Part shown: positions 26,762-35,289 of the stretch, one piece after another
Numbering within the stretch: the first letter of the stretch is position 1
Layout: each line of letters begins with the position of its first letter
Assembly: GCF_001605725.1 (NCBI RefSeq)
Contig: NZ_CP011530.1
Location: 3,968,001-4,032,000, forward strand
DNA: 64,000 nt
Direction: 5' to 3'
Origin: Mycobacteroides immunogenum
GTDB taxonomy: Bacteria > Actinomycetota > Actinomycetes > Mycobacteriales > Mycobacteriaceae
Program-made: the position numbers and the translations under genes
Notes under the pieces: generated by a model
What the model saw: only the letters and a program-made list of their open reading frames with translations
What the model was told of the DNA's origin: nothing
The model's database searches: none

Positions 26762-28207
26762 TCACACCGCCACTTCATTTTTGGAACTGGAGATCACCGG
26801 AAGGGATACCGCCACAGGCCGTCGCACGTACGCGTACCAGGTGACCACGGCGCACACGACATAGAAGATGAGGAACACCCAGAACGCCATGGTGGCCGAT
26901 TTGGCGGCACTGAGATACGAGGCGCGGAGCACCAGGTTGATGCCGACACCGCCCAGGGCCCCGATCGCCCCCGCCACTCCGATCAGCGCACCCGACATGG
27001 TGCGCGACCAGGTCTCGTCATGCCCGCCGCTGCGCGCCTTGGCCGCGAAAACCGAGGGAATCATCTTGTACACCGAGCCATTACCGATTCCGGAGACGAC
27101 AAACAAGATGATGAACCCGATGACGTAGGCGGTCATGATCGATCCGGAGGGTGCCCCGGCACCTCGATCGCTGATGGTGCCCGCGGTCACCAGAATTCCG
27201 GCGCCGAAGATCATGGAGACGAAGGCGTACAGCGAGATCTTTCCGCCGCCGGTGCGGTCGGACAACCAGCCGCCGAAGGGACGGGCGAGCGAGCCGAGTA
27301 GCGGCCCGATGAAGGCGATCTGAGCGGCGTGCAGCGAGGCCTGCGCGGCGGCTTGGGCCGGGGTCAGTCCGCTATGCGACAGCCCGGCAAGGAAATTCAG
27401 CTGCAGCACCTGGCCGAACGCGAAGCTGAAGCCGATGAAGGAACCAAAGGTGCCGATGTAGAGGAAGGCGATGATCCATGAGTCCCGGTACTTCATCACA
27501 TCGATCAGCGAGCGGCCGTCGGTCTTCTGGTCGGCCAGGTTGTCCATGAACAGGGCCGCACCCACCGCCGCGAACGCGATCAGCACCAGATAGATGGCGC
27601 AGACCCACTGCGGTGAGCGGTTCCCGAGGGTGGCGATGACCAGCAGGCCGATCACCTGAATCACCGGCACCCCGATGTTCCCGCCGCCCGCGTTCAGTCC
27701 GAGCGCCCAGCCCTTGAACCGTTGCGGGTAGAAGGCATTGATATTGGTCATGGAGGAGGCGAAGTTTCCGCCGCCGAACCCGGCGACCGCGGCCACGATC
27801 ATGAACGTGGTGTACGAGGTCTCCGGATGCGCCATGAAGTACAGCGTCAGCGCGGTCGGAACGGCCAGCACCAGCGCACTGAAGACCGTCCAGTTACGGC
27901 CGCCGAACCACGCGGTGGCGAAGGTGTACGGCAACCGCAGCACCGCCCCCACCAGCGTCGGCATGGCCACCAGGAAGAATTTTCCGGCAGCGTCGATGTG
28001 ATAGACGTTCTGCGGCATGAACAGGACCATCACCGACCAGATGGACCACACCGAGAACCCGACGTGCTCGGCCACCACCGACCAGATCAGGTTGCGGCGT
28101 GCGACTTTCGCGCCACCGTTATCCCAGGCGACGACGTCCTCGGGATCCCAGTTCTCAATCCAGCGTCCGCGCCGTGCAATTGGGGCTGCTGCCGTGTTGT
28201 TCGCCAT
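26762..28207 (-). CDS. narK: Nitrate/nitrite transporter NarK (NNP family MFS)
   Basis: The 481-residue membrane protein has about 12 helices and the NNP signatures: FGGGNFASSMTNINAFYP in the fifth helix region and a second glycine-rich GVAGAIGALGGVGINL motif. It begins with the cytoplasmic RWIENWDPEDVVAWDNGG. It brings in nitrate or exports/imports nitrite for NirBD. It is the first gene of the operon; two palindromes lie 66-113 bases upstream of its ATG at 28207. It is related to the Rv0261c (narK3) protein. Confidence 0.93.
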   Translation of the reverse strand: MANNTAAAPIARRGRWIENWDPEDVVAWDNGGAKVARRNLIWSVVAEHVGFSVWSIWSVMVLFMPQNVYHIDAAGKFFLVAMPTLVGAVLRLPYTFATAWFGGRNWTVFSALVLAVPTALTLYFMAHPETSYTTFMIVAAVAGFGGGNFASSMTNINAFYPQRFKGWALGLNAGGGNIGVPVIQVIGLLVIATLGNRSPQWVCAIYLVLIAFAAVGAALFMDNLADQKTDGRSLIDVMKYRDSWIIAFLYIGTFGSFIGFSFAFGQVLQLNFLAGLSHSGLTPAQAAAQASLHAAQIAFIGPLLGSLARPFGGWLSDRTGGGKISLYAFVSMIFGAGILVTAGTISDRGAGAPSGSIMTAYVIGFIILFVVSGIGNGSVYKMIPSVFAAKARSGGHDETWSRTMSGALIGVAGAIGALGGVGINLVLRASYLSAAKSATMAFWVFLIFYVVCAVVTWYAYVRRPVAVSLPVISSSKNEVAV

Positions 28208-28273
28208 GCAAGCACGGTAGGAAAACCTTGTTGCGTGGGCGCTGCTGGCGATGACCGAGCCATCACATCTCGC

Positions 28274-28294
28274 TCACATGAGTCTGTCATGTGA
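28274..28294. promoter_or_regulatory. Inverted repeat ahead of narK (TCACATGA-N5-TCATGTGA)
   Basis: Two perfect 8-bp arms with a 5-nt spacer (21 bp) lie 67 bases upstream of the narK ATG. The size fits a dimeric regulator site; NnaR and GlnR, regulators of nitrite genes, are candidates. The GlnR consensus is not clearly present. Confidence 0.5.
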
Positions 28295-28300
28295 CGGTGA

Positions 28301-28320
28301 GCAGTGATCCGGATCACTGC
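28301..28320. promoter_or_regulatory. 20-bp perfect palindrome ahead of narK
   Basis: GCAGTGATCC followed directly by its exact complement reads identically on both strands. It begins six bases from the preceding inverted repeat and 94 bases upstream of narK. There is no T-rich tail, so an operator is more likely than a terminator, although it also lies 69 bases beyond the end of the preceding gene. Confidence 0.5.
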
Positions 28321-28388
28321 GCGAGCATGCTCAAATACGCGCTTTTCCGGCGTTATCCGGGCGAATTCGGCATGCTCCCCGACGACGG

Positions 28389-29243
28389 CTAGAGCGTCAA
28401 CCGCACCAGCGCCGCGGTCCGCGCCAGTCCCGGGAAGGACTGCGACGAGGAACGCGGATGCAAGGCATGCACCGCCAGCCGGAAGATCAACGCACGCAAC
28501 AGCATCTGCGGCCATTCCGGCAGCGTCGCCCACCGCTCGATGAGGCCGTCGTCCGCGTCGCCCCAGGAGAGCGCGTCCACCACAGCGACACCGGCCGCCC
28601 AAGAGGCGGGACGCCAGTACGGCGTGATGTCGGTGATACCGGGCGCGGCAGCGCCCGCGAAAAGCACAGTCCCGTAGAGGTCTCCGTGCACCAGCTGGGG
28701 CGGGCTCTTGGTGGGCCGGCGCAGGCTGGCCAGTTGGTTGATCAGGTCGATGGATCGCTGACCGTCGGGCGAGCCGGGCGATACCCGCGCCGCCGAAGGC
28801 CACGACTGCAACGGCCGGTCCTCCCAGGCCGCGCGATCAGCGGCGATGAAGACATCAACGTCTGCCCACGGCGCCACCGGAGGCTGCGTGAGAAAACGGG
28901 GACGTTCCAGCTTCGACGTGGCCTCATGCAGGCGCACCGAGAGTGATACGACCTCGTCATGTCGGGGCTCAGGAGCACCCGCGACGAATGTGTCCGCGCG
29001 CCAACCCGATACGACATAGCGTCCGTCGGTGGATCGGACCGGCCGCGCCAGCCGCACCCCGTCGACAAACAACGTGTCGCGCACCTTGGCCGACCACGCG
29101 GCACGCGCATGGTCGGCTACCAGGGACAACACCACTTCGCCGCACCGCCAGCCGCCCTCCCATGTCGGGCCGAGCTGGACTGGCTTGACGCCGCTGAGCC
29201 CGTAGGTCGCGAGCACGTGCTCGGGCGGGCGGTCCTCAGTCAC
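28389..29243 (-). CDS. Aminoglycoside-phosphotransferase-like protein (TIGR02569 / Rv3205c type)
   Basis: The 284-residue protein has an APH-like fold: WEGGWRCGEVVLSL near the start and QLVHGDLYGTVLF as a degraded HGDxxxxN catalytic loop in which the usual Asn position is not conserved. ITDITPYWRPASW follows as the metal-binding strand. This actinobacterial family has no known substrate, and resistance activity should not be assumed. It lies downstream of moeZ on the same strand. Confidence 0.8.
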   Translation of the reverse strand: MTEDRPPEHVLATYGLSGVKPVQLGPTWEGGWRCGEVVLSLVADHARAAWSAKVRDTLFVDGVRLARPVRSTDGRYVVSGWRADTFVAGAPEPRHDEVVSLSVRLHEATSKLERPRFLTQPPVAPWADVDVFIAADRAAWEDRPLQSWPSAARVSPGSPDGQRSIDLINQLASLRRPTKSPPQLVHGDLYGTVLFAGAAAPGITDITPYWRPASWAAGVAVVDALSWGDADDGLIERWATLPEWPQMLLRALIFRLAVHALHPRSSSQSFPGLARTAALVRLTL

Positions 29244-29353
29244 GCGGCATACGTTACCGCCTGCAATGAACTGGGTTGTGTTCGCTCGCCGTTCGTGTCG
29301 GCAGTCACAGGTGGCACGTCCGCCGTATCCGGCTGTTGCTGGTGTCCGGCAGG

Positions 29354-30529
29354 TCAGTACATGACCATGTCGGGGTCCACCTGCTTGGCCCAGGCGGCGA
29401 TGCCGCCCTGCAGGTGCACCGCATCCGCGAAGCCCGCCTTTTTGACGGCCACGAGCGCCTCTGCCGACCGAATACCCGTCTTGCAGTAGAGCACCGCCTG
29501 ACGGTCCTGCGGCAGCTTGGCCAGGCCGTCTCCGGACTCAAGGGTCGATTTGGGCACCAGCTCTGCACCGTCGATGTGCACGATGTCCCACTCGACCGGT
29601 TCGCGCACGTCGATCAGCGCGACCTTCTTGTCGGCATCGAGCAATTCGCGCAGCTCACGCGGGGTGATGGTGGAATCCGCGACGGCCGCGGAGGCCTCGT
29701 CGCTGATCACGCCGCAGAACGCGTCGTAGTCGATGAGCTCGGTGATCTTGGGTGTGGCCGGGTCCTTACGGATCTTGATGGTCCGGTAGGTCATGTCGAG
29801 CGCGTCGTACACCATGAGCCGCCCGAGCAGCGAGTCACCGATTCCGGTGATGAGCTTGATGGCCTCGGTTCCCATCACCGACGCGATGGAGGCGCACAGG
29901 ATGCCCAGCACGCCGCCCTCGGCGCACGAGGGCACCATGCCCGGTGGCGGCGGCTCGGGGTACAGGTCGCGGTAATTCAGGCCGAGCCCGTCGGGCGCGT
30001 CCTCCCAGAAGACCGACACCTGTCCCTCGAAGCGATAGATGGAACCCCACACGTACGGCTTGTGCGCCAGCACGGCGGCGTCGTTGACGAGGTAACGCGT
30101 CGCGAAGTTATCGGTGCCGTCCAGGATCAGGTCGTACTGCCCAAACAGCTCGACGGCGTTTTCCGGGTCCAGACGCAGTTCGTGCAGCCGCACCTCGACG
30201 AGAGGATTGATCTCCAACACCGAATCACGCGCGCTCTGCGCCTTGGACCTGCCGATATCGGACTGGCCGTGGATGATCTGGCGCTGCAGGTTGGACTCAT
30301 CGACCACGTCGAACTCGACGATCCCGATGGTGCCGACACCAGCGGCGGCCAGGTACAGCAGAGTCGGGGACCCGAGGCCTCCGGCCCCGATGACCAGGAC
30401 CTTGGCGTTCTTGAGGCGTTTCTGCCCGTCCACACCCAGGTCGGGAATGATCAGATGCCGGCTGTACCGGGCGACTTCTTCGCGGGTCAGTTCCGCGGCG
30501 GGACTTACCAACGGCGGCAATGTGGGCAC
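29354..30529 (-). CDS. moeZ: MoeZ: E1-like adenylyltransferase/sulfurtransferase
   Basis: The 391-residue protein has a ThiF/MoeB domain (VLVIGAGGLGSPTLLYLAAAG, then GTDNFATRYLVND) and a C-terminal rhodanese domain with active cysteine Cys349 in YCKTGIR. MoeZ adenylates and sulfurylates MoaD and CysO carriers for molybdopterin and cysteine synthesis. The start is GTG 30529. It matches the Rv3206c position. Confidence 0.93.
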   Translation of the reverse strand: MPTLPPLVSPAAELTREEVARYSRHLIIPDLGVDGQKRLKNAKVLVIGAGGLGSPTLLYLAAAGVGTIGIVEFDVVDESNLQRQIIHGQSDIGRSKAQSARDSVLEINPLVEVRLHELRLDPENAVELFGQYDLILDGTDNFATRYLVNDAAVLAHKPYVWGSIYRFEGQVSVFWEDAPDGLGLNYRDLYPEPPPPGMVPSCAEGGVLGILCASIASVMGTEAIKLITGIGDSLLGRLMVYDALDMTYRTIKIRKDPATPKITELIDYDAFCGVISDEASAAVADSTITPRELRELLDADKKVALIDVREPVEWDIVHIDGAELVPKSTLESGDGLAKLPQDRQAVLYCKTGIRSAEALVAVKKAGFADAVHLQGGIAAWAKQVDPDMVMY

Positions 30530-30610
30530 CGTGACTCCTGATGATTGAGGGCTACAGCAGCATCAACAGTATCGGGATGCCAACCCTTCCCGGACCCAGA
30601 CCGGGTGCCA

Positions 30611-31666
30611 TCACGGAATCGGATACGGCCAGGGGTTGGTGCGGCACGTCTTGCCGTCGGGCTTGATCGAGTCGGGATCGAACTTCGCGGCGACATCGTT
30701 GCTGGTGCTGAACGTCTGCTGCATCATCACCGGCGCCAGCTGTCCGTCCTGCTCGCAGGGCTCATGGCTGCGGTAGCCGATGGCGTGCCCCACCTCGTGG
30801 TTGATGACGTACTGGCGATAGGAGGTGATATCTCCCTGGAACGGGACCGCGCCGCGCACCCAGCGTGCCTCATTGATGAACACGCGCCGCTCGCCGTTCT
30901 CACCGTATCGCGGGTTATAGCAGGAGGATTCGAGCTGGATCTCGTACCCACAACCATCCCGCACGGTATCCGGCGAGGTCAGCGAGATCCGGAAATCGGG
31001 TGAGCCCGAATCGACCCGGATGAACGCGAACTGCGGATTGTGCGTCCAGCTCTTCTGGCTGGCCAAGGTCTGCGTCGCCATCCGCGCGAACGCCTCATCG
31101 CCATCGAAACCCATGGTGTCGATGCCGTCCTCGACCTCGATGGTGTACGAGAAGACCTTCGCGGCACCTTGCCCGATCTGAGGGGTGGTGCCCGGCACGA
31201 TGTGCCACGTCCGGGCCCCCTGCGCGGTGAAGGGCTCGCCTTCGGGCAGCACACCGTCGGGCAGGCTCGCGTCGAACTGGGTGAGCCCCTTGGGCGGCGC
31301 GCCGATGATGGCGTCCCCGAGCGCCCCGATGGAGGGCGGATCCGCGACCGGCTCATTGGGGCCATCGGCGCCCGCATGCACATGTTCGCGCTGCGTGACG
31401 GTCTGGTACCCGACGAAGACCGTCAACGCGACCAGCAACGGGATGGCGTACGCGCGCCACCCGTAAGTAGAGATGAAACGCCCGAGCCAGGTCTGCTTGC
31501 GCCAGCGGTCACGATCACGCCGATCGGAGCGGATGCGGCCGCTGCCCTCGGCCAGCGGATCGCGCTGGGCGCGCAGCGGCTCGTAGCGTTCAGAGGACTC
31601 CTGCACCGGGAGCCGACTCATGGATGAGCCGCTTGCGCGCAGAGAATCGTCCAAGGTTTCTGGCAT
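30611..31666 (-). CDS. Membrane-anchored DUF3152 protein with HExxH motif (Rv3207c type)
   Basis: The 351-residue protein has a basic cytoplasmic N-terminus, one membrane segment (about 75-95, AYAIPLLVALTVFVGYQ) and an outer domain. The domain contains HEVGHAIGYRSHEPC, the extended metzincin-like zinc site, and paired cysteines that could form disulfides. A zinc-dependent peptidase role outside the cell is inferred from the motif. The ATG at 31666 is chosen because the open frame upstream overlaps the divergent tetR gene. It lies 82 bases before moeZ on the same strand. Confidence 0.85.
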   Translation of the reverse strand: MPETLDDSLRASGSSMSRLPVQESSERYEPLRAQRDPLAEGSGRIRSDRRDRDRWRKQTWLGRFISTYGWRAYAIPLLVALTVFVGYQTVTQREHVHAGADGPNEPVADPPSIGALGDAIIGAPPKGLTQFDASLPDGVLPEGEPFTAQGARTWHIVPGTTPQIGQGAAKVFSYTIEVEDGIDTMGFDGDEAFARMATQTLASQKSWTHNPQFAFIRVDSGSPDFRISLTSPDTVRDGCGYEIQLESSCYNPRYGENGERRVFINEARWVRGAVPFQGDITSYRQYVINHEVGHAIGYRSHEPCEQDGQLAPVMMQQTFSTSNDVAAKFDPDSIKPDGKTCRTNPWPYPIP

Positions 31667-31667
31667 G

Positions 31668-31706
31668 GACCTACGATTATGCGCCCATTGGTGCCGGTCG
31701 TAGGTC
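31668..31706. promoter_or_regulatory. Interrupted inverted repeat between DUF3152 and tetR genes
   Basis: GACCTACGA and its exact complement TCGTAGGTC are separated by 21 bases, starting two bases upstream of the DUF3152 ATG. The half-site CCTACG recurs in the operators before desA3 and its reductase (61714, 62933), but the spacing is different. Function not known. Confidence 0.3.
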
Positions 31707-31813
31707 ACCGAGCAAGAATGGCATAGCGACAAGCCATCCCGCCTCGGGCACGCCGCCGGGGCCCAGGAGTACTGTCTGTAGTTCGGGTCCAAGCGGATTG
31801 AATGACCGCTTGA

Positions 31814-32551
<738 letters not shown>

Positions 32552-32588
32552 CGTCCGGAAGGCCGGAGCGAGCCGAGCGCGGCAGGGC

Positions 32589-32813
32589 TCAGCCGCTGAA
32601 GCCGACGCGGCGCGTGTCGGCTGCGCCGATCTCCACGTAGGCGATCCGGGCCGCGGCGATCAGGTACTTGCGCCCCTTCTCGTCGGTGAGGTTCAGCACA
32701 TCCGATTCCTTGGCCAGCGCCGCCGATACGACCTTTTCGACGTCAGCCGGGGTCTGATCGCTAGAAATGACCAGCTCGCGCGGGCTATCTGTGACACCGA
32801 TCTTGATCTCCAC
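32589..32813 (-). CDS. DUF3107 small protein (TB9.4 / Rv3208A type)
   Basis: The 74-residue protein begins MEIKIGVTDSPRELVISSD at GTG 32813 and ends AYVEIGAADTRRVGFSG. It is a compact alpha/beta protein without cysteines or a signal. TB9.4 is a known M. tuberculosis antigen of unknown role. It converges on the tetR gene with a 37-base gap. Confidence 0.88.
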   Translation of the reverse strand: MEIKIGVTDSPRELVISSDQTPADVEKVVSAALAKESDVLNLTDEKGRKYLIAAARIAYVEIGAADTRRVGFSG

Positions 32814-32971
32814 CAGGGCACCTTTCCAAGTTCGTCGAGCTCGTATCGACGAGGTTAGCCGACGCGGTTTCGGCCGACACACCTCGCATGATCGCGGCCG
32901 CTCATTAGTCACAGCAGTAACATCAGTATCAGGTTTAACATTTGATGTGGGGCTGAGAGGAAGCGCTGATC

Positions 32972-33703
32972 ATGGTCGGTTATCGCGGAGATTCTCGGTA
33001 CTCGAGCGACTACGAGCCGTACGACGACCCGTACAACTCGGAGACCACCCCGCAGTCCACCGAGTACTCGGGTCTGGACGAGGACTTCGAGTACCGGCCA
33101 CCCGGCTCGAACGAGAACTGGAAATGGGTCGCGTCGATCGCCGGGGCCGTGTTCGCCATCGCCGTGATCGCGACAGCGGTGGTGCTCAGCGGCGGCAACG
33201 AAAAGCCGCCGGCTGCCGCGGTCACCACGCCCGTGCCCTCGCTGACCCCGGCGACCACCACTGCCGCCCCGGCGCCGCCCCCGGCCGCGACGTCCGCCGC
33301 ACCCTCGACGACCACCGTGACCAGCACACCCGTGCAGGAGACGCCGACCGTGGAGCCGACCACCGAGGCACCACCGCCTGAGCCGCCGCCGTCAAACCCG
33401 ATGCTGCCGCCCGAGGGCCAGCGGCCGATCACACCCGCGGCATTCGCCTACTACGTGACCGGTAACCAGACTCCTGGCGATCTGCTGACCATCACCTACA
33501 CCGACGGCAACGGCGTGACACGCACCGTGCTCGGCGCCTCGCTCCCGTGGACCATGATCGTGACACCAAGTCCCGGGATCACCGGCGGCTCGATCACCGC
33601 GACAAGCTTCGCGAGCCAGGTCAACTGCTCGATCACCAACAGCGAAAGCCAGATGCTGGCCGTGCAGAACAGCAACAGCATCATCGCCCGCTGCGCCAAG
33701 TAG
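32972..33703 (+). CDS. Thr/Pro-rich membrane protein with MmpS-like outer domain (Rv3209 type)
   Basis: The 243-residue protein has an acidic, tyrosine-rich N-terminus (about 1-45), one membrane helix (about 51-72), a long Pro/Thr/Ala-rich stalk (about 77-150), and a small outer beta domain. That domain ends in VNCSITNSESQMLAVQNSNSIIARCAK and has two cysteines likely to form a disulfide. The outer domain resembles MmpS proteins, but no mmpL gene is adjacent. Its role is unknown; the cell envelope location is inferred. Confidence 0.8.
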   Translation: MVGYRGDSRYSSDYEPYDDPYNSETTPQSTEYSGLDEDFEYRPPGSNENWKWVASIAGAVFAIAVIATAVVLSGGNEKPPAAAVTTPVPSLTPATTTAAPAPPPAATSAAPSTTTVTSTPVQETPTVEPTTEAPPPEPPPSNPMLPPEGQRPITPAAFAYYVTGNQTPGDLLTITYTDGNGVTRTVLGASLPWTMIVTPSPGITGGSITATSFASQVNCSITNSESQMLAVQNSNSIIARCAK

Positions 33704-34225
33704 GACCTCTGGCTGCTGTTTTCCACATGTCGCCGGGACCGGGAGCACCCGTTGCCCGGAAACGACACCACGATAGGCCGCCCTACGGTCGCCGCACACA
33801 CTGTGCAGCCGCCCACCGCCGCGAAGATATTGAGAAGTGTTGTGGCGGATCGGAGTTCAGCGACCGTGATCCGCGCGCGGGGTCACGCCGCCAGCGCCTA
33901 CCACAACGTAGCCCAACACCCACGCCACGCGATGACGTGTTCGGCCTCGGGTTTGGGCCCAAATAGCCCCGAAACAAAAAGTCGCCAGCGGGAGTCAATA
34001 CACCAAACTCACGATCACCATCCTGAATCCCCTGCCGCCGACCGACCCGCGCAGCCCGGCTGTCCGCTCTTCGCATCCCGGGCGCTCGCCGACACTCGTT
34101 TCCACCAGTAGGCGGCGGACATCTGTCTGCGGTTTCAGGGTCTTGCTAGAAAGATGGAACCAAAATTGGGGTAGGCGACGTCGTACCCCAGTGAGAGCAG
34201 AGTTCTACCTGGGAGGGACGACGAG
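33704..34225. other. 522-base gap with no convincing gene
   Basis: A frame of 119 codons at 33752-34111 has no good ribosome site and no recognisable domain, so I leave it uncalled. Base composition becomes more AT-rich towards 34000-34170. A hairpin at 34168-34189 lies near the right end, ahead of the accessory trio. The gap marks the boundary between conserved order and an inserted segment. Confidence 0.5.
34168..34189 (+). promoter_or_regulatory. Hairpin or operator upstream of the accessory trio
   Basis: GGGGTA and TACCCC flank a 10-nt centre that itself contains the palindrome CGACGTCG. It lies 36 bases upstream of the ATG at 34226. It could be an operator or a structured leader. Confidence 0.35.
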
Positions 34226-34660
34226 ATGGCGCCGCCGGAACAGCCGCGGGAACCACACAAATTCGACTACAACTCGCTGCCCGAAGCCGATAGAAAACGT
34301 CTAGAGGCCCAGGCGCGCACCACCCTGCATATGGAACCCGAGGCGGGGCAAACTATGGCCAAGCTCATGCTCGATGCCAAGCACCAAATCGACCAAGCAA
34401 TCCAGAAAGCAACGAGCTGCGACGTACATGAGGGCTTCAATCCAAAGCTCAGTACCGGAAGCGATGTGACACAGCATTACGGCCGTGAATCGAAACTCGT
34501 GCTGGCTGAACTGATAGCTGCAAGCGAAGGCTGCAAGCACATGGCAGACCAGTTTCTTGCCATGGAGTACGCGTATCTGAACAGTGAAGCCAACAACACA
34601 ACCAAGTTCGGCAAGTGGCAAGGTCCGGACGGCAAGGACACCACCTGGATCGAGGTCTGA
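34226..34660 (+). CDS. Hypothetical small helical protein, possible type VII secretion substrate
   Basis: The 144-residue protein is mostly helical, with no signal peptide or membrane segment. A YxxxE motif (YLNSE) follows a long helix near the C-terminus, and a WxG (KWQG) lies after it, in the reverse of the usual WxG100 order. It has a strong GGGAGGG site. It overlaps the lipoprotein gene by one base (TGATG). Codons such as AGA and CTA are used more than in the neighbouring core genes. I do not recognise the family; the type VII link is inferred from context. Confidence 0.6.
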   Translation: MAPPEQPREPHKFDYNSLPEADRKRLEAQARTTLHMEPEAGQTMAKLMLDAKHQIDQAIQKATSCDVHEGFNPKLSTGSDVTQHYGRESKLVLAELIAASEGCKHMADQFLAMEYAYLNSEANNTTKFGKWQGPDGKDTTWIEV

Positions 34661-35277
34661 TGTTCCATCTCCGGCACCGCGGCAACAGCGCAGTAACTGG
34701 GCTGGCTGCCGTAATGATCGTTGCGGGGTGCGGCACGACAGTCGACGGCCAGCCCACCCTGGGCGGAATGCACGCGACATCTACAGGCGGGTCTAGCTCA
34801 GCGACGACCACCAGCCCTACTGTTACCAACACTCTGCGCGGCCCGCATGCACCCCCAAACAGCCGCAACGATGGAACATCATTCGACCCATGCCTGGCCT
34901 ACTCGGCGGAGCAAATCAAATCGTGGGGACTTGATCCTGAATACGTCGAGGACCAAGGGGGGCCCGACGAAATCGCCCGCGGATGCCGCTGGAATGCGGA
35001 CGGCTGGAGTGCTTCCCAGACGGTCATCAACCGGCCCATCAGTGACTATCTCAATGCGCAGCGGTACCCCGGAGCGCATGCGGTCGAGATTGACGGACTG
35101 CACGGAGCCGTCTTCGGCGACATTGCGGGGGACGTCAGCTGTAACGTCGCCCTACCGTCTCAACAAGCAATAGTGATCACCGGCGTTCTAGTGCTCGGCG
35201 CCAAGGACGTTGTCCCAGATCCATGTAAGAAAGCCATCGACATCGCGACGCAGACCGCGCCACGATTACCCAGGTGA
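34660..35277 (+). CDS. DUF3558-family lipoprotein
   Basis: The 205-residue protein has a signal peptide ending in a lipobox (IVAGC, Cys24), a Thr/Ser-rich linker and a DUF3558-type domain. The domain starts FDPCLAYSAEQIKSWGLDP and has three further cysteines (RGCRW, VSCNV, DPCKK). Such lipoproteins are repeatedly found beside WXG/PPE-like genes in rapidly growing mycobacteria and related actinobacteria; their function is unknown. It starts at ATG 34660, overlapping the previous stop by one base, and is followed 12 bases on by the Gly-rich gene. Confidence 0.85.
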   Translation: MFHLRHRGNSAVTGLAAVMIVAGCGTTVDGQPTLGGMHATSTGGSSSATTTSPTVTNTLRGPHAPPNSRNDGTSFDPCLAYSAEQIKSWGLDPEYVEDQGGPDEIARGCRWNADGWSASQTVINRPISDYLNAQRYPGAHAVEIDGLHGAVFGDIAGDVSCNVALPSQQAIVITGVLVLGAKDVVPDPCKKAIDIATQTAPRLPR

Positions 35278-35289
35278 CGAGGAGGGGCC

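Noticed and set aside
28301..28320. Palindrome as a terminator of the APH-like gene
   Set aside because: Zero-length loop and no T tract make a terminator unlikely; an operator fits better.
29276..30541. 421-codon plus-strand frame opposite moeZ
   Set aside because: Shadow of moeZ; His/Arg-rich translation without family features.
33752..34111. Plus-strand frame of 119 codons in the gap after the Rv3209-like gene
   Set aside because: No ribosome site, unusual composition, no recognisable motif, and it overlaps an equally long frame on the other strand.
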